From Sphingomonas sp. CROZ-RG-20F-R02-07 (GTDB taxonomy: Bacteria > Pseudomonadota > Alphaproteobacteria > Sphingomonadales > Sphingomonadaceae), in the NCBI RefSeq assembly GCF_022662335.1, contig NZ_JAKNQJ010000003.1:1-64000 (forward strand): a stretch of DNA of 64,000 nt, read 5' to 3'. Each line of letters starts with the position of its first letter. The stretch's first letter is position 1. Made by a program: the position numbers and the translations under genes. The notes under the pieces were generated by a model. That model ran no database searches and was not told the DNA's origin. It saw only the letters and a program-made list of their open reading frames with translations. Of the stretch, positions 7,277 to 15,123 are shown one piece after another.

Positions 7277-10042
7277 ATGACGTTGCGATTGCACTTGGCT
7301 CTGACCACCGCATTGTGCCGCGTGGCGGCCCCCGCAGCCCTGTGCTGCGTGGCGGCACCGGCTCTCGCCCAGCAGGCCGGCAGCGGCGCCGCGACCGCGG
7401 CCGTCGATGATCCTACGCCGGAAGCGAACACGGACGGCAAGGGCGACATCGTCGTCACCGGGATCCGCAAGAGCCTGAGCGATGCGATCGCGACGAAGCG
7501 CAGCACCAACGCCATCGTCGACGTCATCAGCGCCGAGGATGTCGGCAAGTTTCCCGACACGAACGTCGCCGAATCGCTGTCGCATCTGCCGGGCGTCACC
7601 GTCGACCATCAGTTCGGCGAAGGCGAGCAGGTCTCGATCGCCGGCGTCGAGCCCGCGCTCAATCGCATCCTGATCGACGGCCATTCGATCGCCTCGGCCG
7701 ACTGGGGCGGCAATCCCGGCGACCGTTCGAGCCGCACCTTCAACTATTCGCTGCTCTCGCCCGAGATCATCAGCCAGGCGATCGTCTACAAGACGCCCGA
7801 GGCGCGGCTTCAGGAAGGCGCGATCGGCGGCACCGTCGACGTCGTCACCCGCAAGCCGCTCGATCTGAAGCCCGGCACGATCACCGCGACCGCGGGCGCC
7901 GACTATAACGACCGGTCGGACAGCACCAATTTTCGCGGCTCCGCGCTCTATAGCTGGCACAATGCCGACGACACGTTCGCGGTGCTTGGCTCGGTCAACT
8001 ACAACAAGGAAAATCTCGCTCGCGCCGGCGTCGCGGTGTACGGTTATCTGACCGGCAGCCAGTTCACGACCACCGACGCCGGCGGCAATCTCGTGCTGCA
8101 GAACCCATCGGCCAAGATCACCGGCGGATCGATCCAGGATCTGCAGACCGCGCGGCTGCCCGCCTATCTGGCGCACGAATATTTCCAGCAGGAGCGCCAG
8201 CGGCTGGGCTTTACCGGCACCGTCCAGTTCAAGCCGGCCGACAATCTGACGCTGACCGGCAACGTGATCGTCATCCGCGGCAATTACGACAATTTCAGCA
8301 ATTCCGAATATAGCTACAACACGCGCGGATCGCAGCTCCAGGCGGCGACGATCAGCAACGGCCTCATCACGTCGGCCACGTTCGCCGCACAGCCGAGCAC
8401 CAGCAGCACCTGGATGGGCGAGCTCGACACCAATTTCCGCCGCACCCGGATCAAGAACGACAGCTACACCCTGTTGTACGACTGGAACCCGGGCAATTGG
8501 AAGGTGACCGGCAATGTCGGCTACACCCGCGCCACCGGCGGCAAGGATCCGGAATATCTGCTGAACTTCCGCACGCGGCAGGGCTTCACCGTGGGGGCGA
8601 ACGGGCGCAACACCTATCTCAACTGGGACAATCCCGCGAGCGACGGCAGCCAGTGGATCAGCACCTCGCCCGCCGAATCGAGCCTGCAGACCGAGCCCGC
8701 GGTCCTCGCCAAGACGAACGGCGCGGGCTTCTACGGCGCGCAGATCGGCGGCATCACCAGCGCCGAGAACACGGTCGACAAGGAAGGCTTCGGCCAGCTC
8801 GACATCGCGCGCGATCTCGGCGACGGCTTTTTGCGCAAGCTGTGGCTCGGCGTGCGCGGCAGCCAGCACAACAACCAGCAGACCACCTATGGTGGCGCCA
8901 CCTTCACGAACAATCTGTTCACACTGGCCGATCTTGGGTCGTACACGCTGGACAGCAGCGTCTTCGACGGCCTGACGACCACCGGCAACGGCACACCCTA
9001 TGCCACGCTGACGCAGGCCAATGCGATCGCCGCGCTGAACGCGCCGGGCACGCTGAACGTCACGCGGTCGCTCGACACCGGTTCGTACTTCAAGGTGGAT
9101 GAGCGGATCATCACCGGCTATGCCCAGCTCGATTTCGCGACCGGCCATCTGCACGGCAATCTGGGCGGCCGCTTCGTCAGCACGCGCGACACGTCCTATT
9201 ATTATCTCACCTCGAACAACGCCACGCAGTTCGTCGTGGCGCCGCGCAACGACGACCGGTTCCTGCCGGCCTTCAACATCGCCTATGACATCGGGTCGCA
9301 GGTCGTGGTGCGCGCCGCGGCGGCCAAGGTGATCGCGCGGCCGCGGTTCAGCGATCTGGCCGGATCACTGTCGCTCGACGACACGACCGCGACCGGCAGC
9401 GGCGGCAATCCCGATCTGAAGCCCTATGCCGCCACCAATTTCGGCGTGTCGGCCGAATGGTATTTCGCGCCAGCCAGCTATCTGTCGGGCGAATTCTTCT
9501 ACCGCGACATCTCGAACTATATCGGCAACCAGACCTACGATCAGTCGATCACCAACCAGCTCACCGGGCGGACGCTGACCTACAATGTCTCGCGGCCAGT
9601 GAATGGCGGCAAGGCGACGGTGACGGGCTTCTCGGTCACCGCGCAGACCTCGTTGATCTGGGGCTTCGGCATCCAGTCCAACTACACCTTCGCCAGCGCC
9701 GATACCGGCGTGTCGGGCCAGGGCCTGCCCTATCTGTCGCGCAACACCTACAACATCATCCCCTATTTCGAGAAGGGGCCGTTCCAGGCGCGCGTCAGCT
9801 ACAATTACCGGTCGAAATATTTCTACGGCTTCGGCCGCCTGCAAGCGTCCAACTACACCGATTCCTACCGGGAGCTGGATTTCTCGGCGAGCTATTATCT
9901 GACGAAGGCGATCCGGCTCACCGCGAGCGCGTCGAACCTGCTCGACGAGACCTATTACCAATATAGCAGCACGCCGTCGGCGCCGGATGCGCTGTACAAG
10001 AACGGCCGGCTGTTCGCGCTCACCGCCACGTTCCGGATGTGA
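7277..10042 (+). CDS. TonB-dependent receptor for glycan uptake
   Basis: A 921-residue outer-membrane receptor. A signal peptide (about 1-32, ending PALAQ) is followed by a TonB-box-like DIVVTG, a plug domain (RKSLSDAIATKR, ISAEDVGKFPDTNVAESL, LPGVTVDH) and a long beta barrel ending in FALTATFRM. The FPDTNVAESLSHLPGV block is typical of the sphingomonad and xanthomonad receptors that import oligosaccharides without a SusD partner, and no susD is present here. The ATG at 7277 is chosen because AGGGGGG precedes it and the signal peptide starts there. Inferred substrate: glycopeptide or N-glycan fragments, since the genes downstream encode the matching exo-hydrolases. A hairpin terminator at 10129 separates it from those genes. 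Confidence 0.93.
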   Translation: MTLRLHLALTTALCRVAAPAALCCVAAPALAQQAGSGAATAAVDDPTPEANTDGKGDIVVTGIRKSLSDAIATKRSTNAIVDVISAEDVGKFPDTNVAESLSHLPGVTVDHQFGEGEQVSIAGVEPALNRILIDGHSIASADWGGNPGDRSSRTFNYSLLSPEIISQAIVYKTPEARLQEGAIGGTVDVVTRKPLDLKPGTITATAGADYNDRSDSTNFRGSALYSWHNADDTFAVLGSVNYNKENLARAGVAVYGYLTGSQFTTTDAGGNLVLQNPSAKITGGSIQDLQTARLPAYLAHEYFQQERQRLGFTGTVQFKPADNLTLTGNVIVIRGNYDNFSNSEYSYNTRGSQLQAATISNGLITSATFAAQPSTSSTWMGELDTNFRRTRIKNDSYTLLYDWNPGNWKVTGNVGYTRATGGKDPEYLLNFRTRQGFTVGANGRNTYLNWDNPASDGSQWISTSPAESSLQTEPAVLAKTNGAGFYGAQIGGITSAENTVDKEGFGQLDIARDLGDGFLRKLWLGVRGSQHNNQQTTYGGATFTNNLFTLADLGSYTLDSSVFDGLTTTGNGTPYATLTQANAIAALNAPGTLNVTRSLDTGSYFKVDERIITGYAQLDFATGHLHGNLGGRFVSTRDTSYYYLTSNNATQFVVAPRNDDRFLPAFNIAYDIGSQVVVRAAAAKVIARPRFSDLAGSLSLDDTTATGSGGNPDLKPYAATNFGVSAEWYFAPASYLSGEFFYRDISNYIGNQTYDQSITNQLTGRTLTYNVSRPVNGGKATVTGFSVTAQTSLIWGFGIQSNYTFASADTGVSGQGLPYLSRNTYNIIPYFEKGPFQARVSYNYRSKYFYGFGRLQASNYTDSYRELDFSASYYLTKAIRLTASASNLLDETYYQYSSTPSAPDALYKNGRLFALTATFRM

Positions 10043-10128
10043 CGCATGGCGCGGGACGATGGCATGGCCGGATTCCGCGCTTCCCCTCTCCTGCGGATGC
10101 CGCCCGCGATCGCGTCCGGCATCCTCCT

Positions 10129-10165
10129 GCGCCGCCCCGGCTCGTGCCGCGGGCGGCGCCCTTTT
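10129..10165 (+). terminator. Intrinsic terminator after the TonB receptor gene
   Basis: GCGCCGCCC pairs perfectly with GGGCGGCGC, with an inner CGGC/GCCG stem in the loop, then CCTTTT. It lies between the receptor gene and the hydrolase genes that start 73 bases later on the same strand, so it would lower hydrolase expression relative to the receptor unless a second promoter exists in 10166-10237. Confidence 0.75.
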
Positions 10166-10237
10166 GTCGGCGAAACCGGTTTCCGCCGGTCAGCGACACC
10201 GCCTACACAGCGTCCTGATCCCATGAGGAGTAATGCC

Positions 10238-12562
10238 TTGCCCGTTAGATTCCGGCTTGCGCTGGCGGCCCTTGCCCTGCCCTCCGCTGCGATCGCCGCC
10301 GATCCGCTGCCGCTCGTCCCCCTGCCCGCCGCGATCACGCCCGCGGCCGGCGGCTTCACGATCGCGGCGGGGCAGCGCGTCGCGGCGGCGGCGGGCGACA
10401 CCGGTGCCGCGAATGCGGCGCGGCTGTTCGTCGAACAGATGCAGGCGCAACGCGGCCTCGCGCTCGTTCCCGCCACCGGTGGCGCACCGATCCGGTTCGT
10501 GCGGGACGCCGGCATCGGCGGCGCCGAAGCGTATCGGCTGACGGTCACCCCCGCCGGCATCACGGTCGCCGCGTCGGGCGATGCGGGGCTGATCTGGGGC
10601 GCGATGACGCTGGCGCAGCTCGCCAGCCCCGATGCTGCGATCAGACGGCCGGTGACGATCGGCGCGGTGACGATCGCGGATGCGCCGCGCTTCGCCTGGC
10701 GCGGCCTGATGATCGACGTCGCGCGGCATTTCCAGCCGATCGGCGTGCTTCGCGACATCGTCGACCAGATGGCGGCGGTAAAGCTCAACACGCTGCACAT
10801 CCACCTGACCGACGATCAGGGCTGGCGCGTGGAGATTCGCAAATATCCCCGGCTGACGACGATCGGCGGCTGGCGGACGCCGCCCTCCACCGGCGGCGCA
10901 CCGGGTGCGCCGGTGGGCGGCTTCTACACGCAGGGCGAATTGCGCGGGCTCGTCGCCTATGCCCGGGCGCACGGCATCACGATCGTGCCCGAGGTCGATC
11001 TGCCGGGCCATGCGCAGGCGCTCGTCGCGGCCTATCCCGAACTGGGCGTGGCCGGCGACCGGCCGGCCGTGGGACATGACTGGGGCGTCAATCCCTATCT
11101 GTTCGATCCCGGCCCCAAGGGCATCGCGTTCGTGAAGGACGTGCTCGACGAGCTGATGGCGATCTTCCCCGGCACCTATATCCATCTGGGCGGCGACGAG
11201 GCGGTGAAGGACCAGTGGGAGCGCAGCCCCACCGTCCAGGCACAGATCAAGGCGCTGGGCCTGAAGGACGAGGACGGCCTGCAAAGCTGGATGATCGAAC
11301 AGTTCGGCCGGTATCTGGAGGCCAAGGGCCGGCGGCTGATCGGCTGGGACGAGATCCTGGAGGGCGGGCTGCCGCCCTCCGCCTCGGTGATGTCGTGGCG
11401 CGGCGAGAAGGGCGCGGTGGACGCCGCCAATCAGGGCCATGACGTCGTCCTGTCGCCCGATGGGCCGCTCTATCTCGATCATCTGCAAAGCGACCGGACG
11501 GACGAGCCGCCGGGCCGGTTCGGCATCTACACGCTCGCCGCCGTCTATGCCTATGATCCGATGCCCCCCGGGATCGCGGGCGCGGGCGCGGCGCATGTGC
11601 TCGGCGCGCAGGGCAATGCGTGGAGCGAATTGCTCGTTACCCCGGCCGAGGTGCAGCACAAGCTGTTTCCGCGCGCCGCCGCGCTCGCGGAGATCACCTG
11701 GTCGCCCAAGGCCGCGCGCGACTGGGCCGGCTTCCTGCCGCGCGTCCACCGGCAGGGCGAACGCTGGACCCGTGCGGGCATGACGGTCGCCGACAGCGCG
11801 TTCGCGGTCGGCTTCACGCTGGTCGGCACGCCCGGCGATGCGCTGCGCAAGAATGTGGTGCCGGTGACGCTCGCCACGCAATCGGGTTATGGGACGATCC
11901 GCTACACCGTCGACGGCAGCATGCCGAGTGCGACATCGGCGGCCTATGCCAGCACGATCCCGCTGCGGCCGGGCGCCGTGCTGCGCGCCGCAGCCTTCGA
12001 CGCGGCCGGCGCCGCGACCGCGACCCCGCGCCGCTTCGATGCCGGGCGTGCCGCACTGCTGTCACGGAGCAGCGCCGAGCTGACCGCCTGTCCGGCCGGG
12101 GCGATCGGCATGCGCGTGCCGCTGGCGGCGGATGCGACCGCGAGCGCCCCTGCCTATGCGATCAACCTGTTCGACACCTGCACGCGCTATCCCGACGCGC
12201 CGCTCGACATCGCGACCGGCTACCGCGTCGAGATCGCGCGGCTGCCGCGCAACTACGGCCTCGCGCATGACGCATCGGCGCTGCGCGCGCATTATGCGGT
12301 CACCGCGCATGGCGAGCTGCTGGTCCAGGTGGGGTGCGCAGCGGCCGCGAAGGCGCGGGCGGCGGGCGACAAGACCGCGCGGCCCGTCGCCGCGGGGCTG
12401 TTCGCGCTGCCCGATCCCACGACCGCACCGCAGCGCTTCGCCTTTGCCGGCACGCTGCCGCGGATGGCGAAGGACGCGGACATCTGCTTCCAGTTCACCT
12501 CGCCGCTATCGGACCCGTTCTACACCGTCGAACGCGTGCAACTGGTCGAGGGTCGCCGATGA
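10238..12562 (+). CDS. GH20 beta-N-acetylhexosaminidase
   Basis: A roughly 774-residue exported enzyme that removes terminal beta-linked GlcNAc or GalNAc. It has a Sec signal (LALAALALPSAAIAA), an N-terminal GH20b domain to about residue 130, and the catalytic barrel with HIHLTDDQGWR and HLGGDEAVKDQW, giving the D320-E321 pair. A C-terminal chitobiase-type domain is visible (GTIRYTVDGSMPS), then an extra beta domain to the end. Start: AGGAG at 10226-10230 sits 7 bases before an in-frame TTG at 10238; the ATG at 10223 adds five residues but has no Shine-Dalgarno and would place AGGAG inside the gene. It heads the seven-gene hydrolase operon. In complex N-glycans it would act on antennal GlcNAc after galactose and fucose removal. 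Confidence 0.92.
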   Translation: MPVRFRLALAALALPSAAIAADPLPLVPLPAAITPAAGGFTIAAGQRVAAAAGDTGAANAARLFVEQMQAQRGLALVPATGGAPIRFVRDAGIGGAEAYRLTVTPAGITVAASGDAGLIWGAMTLAQLASPDAAIRRPVTIGAVTIADAPRFAWRGLMIDVARHFQPIGVLRDIVDQMAAVKLNTLHIHLTDDQGWRVEIRKYPRLTTIGGWRTPPSTGGAPGAPVGGFYTQGELRGLVAYARAHGITIVPEVDLPGHAQALVAAYPELGVAGDRPAVGHDWGVNPYLFDPGPKGIAFVKDVLDELMAIFPGTYIHLGGDEAVKDQWERSPTVQAQIKALGLKDEDGLQSWMIEQFGRYLEAKGRRLIGWDEILEGGLPPSASVMSWRGEKGAVDAANQGHDVVLSPDGPLYLDHLQSDRTDEPPGRFGIYTLAAVYAYDPMPPGIAGAGAAHVLGAQGNAWSELLVTPAEVQHKLFPRAAALAEITWSPKAARDWAGFLPRVHRQGERWTRAGMTVADSAFAVGFTLVGTPGDALRKNVVPVTLATQSGYGTIRYTVDGSMPSATSAAYASTIPLRPGAVLRAAAFDAAGAATATPRRFDAGRAALLSRSSAELTACPAGAIGMRVPLAADATASAPAYAINLFDTCTRYPDAPLDIATGYRVEIARLPRNYGLAHDASALRAHYAVTAHGELLVQVGCAAAAKARAAGDKTARPVAAGLFALPDPTTAPQRFAFAGTLPRMAKDADICFQFTSPLSDPFYTVERVQLVEGRR

Positions 12563-15123
12563 GGTGGCTGTTCGCCGCGTTCCTGGCGGTCGCGGCGCCG
12601 GCCGTCGCCGCGCCCAAGACGGTGGTCGCGCTCGACCAGGGCTGGCAGGTGCGGCTCGATCCTGCCGATCCGGCGGTGGCGACGCATCCGCGCGAAGCCC
12701 AGTGGTTCGCCGCCGCCGTGCCGGGCAGCGTCCAGCAGGACCTGATCGCCGCGGGCCGCGTGCCGGACCCCTATGTCGGCCGCAACGAGGGCGCGATCCA
12801 GTGGGTGGGGCTGGCGGGTTGGCAATGGCGCACCACGATCATGGTGACGCCGGCGCTCTTCGCGCGGCGCCACCTCGATCTGGTATTCGACGGGCTCGAC
12901 ACCTTCGCCACCGTCAGCGTCAACGGCCGCGCGATGCTGGTGGCGGACAACGCGCATCGCCGCTGGCGGCTGGACGCGAAACCGGCGCTGCATGTCGGCG
13001 CGAACCTCGTCACGATCGCGATCGCATCGCCGATAAAGCGGCTGCAACCGATGGTGCTCGCCGAGCCCCACCCGCTGCCCGGCGAATATGACAGCATGTT
13101 CGGCGACGAGCCCAAGGGGCGGCAGACCTCGCCCTATATCCGCAAACCCAAATACCAATATGGCTGGGACTGGGGCCCGCGGATCGTGGCGATCGGCGCG
13201 TGGCGGCCGGTGCGGCTGGAGGCCTGGGATGCGACGCGGATCGACACGCTGCGCATCGAGCAGGAGGCGCTGAACGACGCCGAGGCGCGGATCTCTGCGC
13301 GGATCGACATCGCCGCCGACGGCATGGAGCGGCGCCGGATCGCGGCGACCGTCACTGGTCCTTCGGGGCGCACCGTGAAGGCGCAGCGGATGGTGACGCT
13401 CGCGCCCGGGCTGAACCATGTCGCCATCCCGCTCGCCATCGCGCACCCGCAGCGTTGGTGGCCCGCCGGATCGGGCGCGCAGCCGCTCTACCGCGTTGCG
13501 GTCGCGGCGGGTGACGATGATCGCGCCGAGCGCCGGACGGGGCTGCGCACGGTCGAACTGATGCGCGACGGCGGCGGGCTGGGGTTCCGGATCAACGGCC
13601 GGCCGATCTTCGCGAAGGGCGCCAATCTGATCCCGTTCGACGAATTTCCCACGCGCGTCACGCCCGAGCGGATGCAGGCGCTGCTCGCCGACGCGCGCGA
13701 CGCCAACATGAACATGATCCGGGTGTGGGGCGGCGGCTATTATCTGGACGACGCCTTTTACGACGCCGCGGACGCGATGGGGCTGATGCTGTGGCAGGAT
13801 TTCATGTTCGGCGGTTCGGTGACGCCGCCCGATCCCGCCTTCCGCGCCAATGTCGCCGTCGAGGCGGAGGAGCAGGTCGCGCGGTTGCAGGCGCATCCCG
13901 CGATCGTGCTGTGGTCGGGCGGCAACGAGATCCTCGCTGGCTGGGCGAACTGGAGCGACCGCAAGGCGTATAAGGCGGCGATCGGTGCGGACGCGCAGGA
14001 GCGGATCGGCACCGGCATGGCCGTGCTGTTCGATCGGGTGCTGCGCGATGCCGTGCTGCGCAATGCGCCGGGCACGCCCTATTGGAACAACTCGCCGTCG
14101 ACGGATTATGAGGCGCCGATCGACACCGACGCGAATGGCGACCGGCATTTCTGGGACGTCTGGTCGGGTTCGAAGCCGGTCGAGCGCTATCTCGATTCCT
14201 GCCCGCGCTTCATGTCCGAATATGGCTTCCAGGCGATGCCGGTGATGGCGACGATCCGCGCCTTCGCCGGCGACGGCGCGCTGACGCCCGACAGCCCGGT
14301 GATGAAGGCGCATCAGCGCTTCCTCGACGGCGAGGGCAATGCGCGGCTGCAATTCTATCTGGATCAGCGGCTGCGCCCGGCGCGCGATTTCGCCGATTTC
14401 GTCTATCTGACCCAGGTCGATCAGGCGCAGGCGATCGCGATGGCGGCGCTGCACCACCGCGCCTGCCGGCCGGTGACGATGGGCTCGCTCTACTGGCAGT
14501 TGAACGACGTGTGGCCGGGCATCTCCTGGTCGGGCATCGACTGGTATGGCCGGTGGAAGCTGCTCCATTATGCCGCGCGCCGCTTCTTCGCGCCCGAGGC
14601 GATCGTCGCCGAACATGTCGGCGGCGCGACGCGCGTGGTGCTGGTCTCGGACGCGACCGCGCCGATCGCTGCGACGTGGCGGATCACCGCGCGCGCCATG
14701 GCCGGCGCGGTGCTCGCCACGCGCGAGGCGCCGGTGGCGCTGGCGCCGCTCGCCGCGACCGAGGTGGCGCGCCTCGACGATGCCGCCTTGTTCGGCGCCG
14801 CCGCGCCCGACGCCAGCTATGCGGTCGCCGAGCTGCTGGTGGGCGGCCGCCCGATCAGCCGCGCCATCGTCGAGCGCATGCCGCCCAAGGACATGGCCTA
14901 TCCCGATCCCGGCCTCACCGCGAGCTGGGACGGCGACCGGGTGACGGTGTCGACCCGGCGGCTCGCCCGCGCGGTGATGCTCGATTTCGGTACGGTTTCG
15001 GCGCATCCCTCCGATAACGGGTTCGACCTGCTGCCCGGCGAACGCGTGACGCTGACGGTCCGTTCGGACGCGCCGCCCGCAGCGCTCGCCGCCGCGCTCA
15101 CCTTGCGGAGTCTCGCGCGATGA
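12559..15123 (+). CDS. GH2 beta-mannosidase
   Basis: An 854-residue exported GH2 enzyme. A Sec signal (MRWLFAAFLAVAAPAVA) is followed by the sugar-binding domain (VPGSVQQDL, GLDTFATVSVNG), the block PKYQYGWDWGPR that is characteristic of beta-mannosidases, and a barrel with RVWGGGYYLDDAFYDAAD. The acid/base is E457 in WSGGNE and the nucleophile E554 in FMSEYGF. C-terminal Ig-like domains reach residue 854. The ATG overlaps the GH20 stop by 4 bases. Expected reaction: hydrolysis of terminal beta-mannose, here most likely the single beta-1,4-mannose of the N-glycan core exposed after the GH92 and GH125 enzymes have acted. Confidence 0.93.
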   Translation: MRWLFAAFLAVAAPAVAAPKTVVALDQGWQVRLDPADPAVATHPREAQWFAAAVPGSVQQDLIAAGRVPDPYVGRNEGAIQWVGLAGWQWRTTIMVTPALFARRHLDLVFDGLDTFATVSVNGRAMLVADNAHRRWRLDAKPALHVGANLVTIAIASPIKRLQPMVLAEPHPLPGEYDSMFGDEPKGRQTSPYIRKPKYQYGWDWGPRIVAIGAWRPVRLEAWDATRIDTLRIEQEALNDAEARISARIDIAADGMERRRIAATVTGPSGRTVKAQRMVTLAPGLNHVAIPLAIAHPQRWWPAGSGAQPLYRVAVAAGDDDRAERRTGLRTVELMRDGGGLGFRINGRPIFAKGANLIPFDEFPTRVTPERMQALLADARDANMNMIRVWGGGYYLDDAFYDAADAMGLMLWQDFMFGGSVTPPDPAFRANVAVEAEEQVARLQAHPAIVLWSGGNEILAGWANWSDRKAYKAAIGADAQERIGTGMAVLFDRVLRDAVLRNAPGTPYWNNSPSTDYEAPIDTDANGDRHFWDVWSGSKPVERYLDSCPRFMSEYGFQAMPVMATIRAFAGDGALTPDSPVMKAHQRFLDGEGNARLQFYLDQRLRPARDFADFVYLTQVDQAQAIAMAALHHRACRPVTMGSLYWQLNDVWPGISWSGIDWYGRWKLLHYAARRFFAPEAIVAEHVGGATRVVLVSDATAPIAATWRITARAMAGAVLATREAPVALAPLAATEVARLDDAALFGAAAPDASYAVAELLVGGRPISRAIVERMPPKDMAYPDPGLTASWDGDRVTVSTRRLARAVMLDFGTVSAHPSDNGFDLLPGERVTLTVRSDAPPAALAAALTLRSLAR

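Noticed and set aside
7142..9154. 670-codon leftward open frame
   Set aside because: Antisense to the TonB receptor, which has clear plug and barrel motifs; no family features in the antisense product.
7059..10237. A SusD-like partner or MFS sugar transporter beside the receptor
   Set aside because: No such gene is present; the receptor appears to be of the SusD-free proteobacterial type.
12520..15006. 828-codon leftward open frame
   Set aside because: Antisense to the beta-mannosidase with intact catalytic residues; composition artefact.
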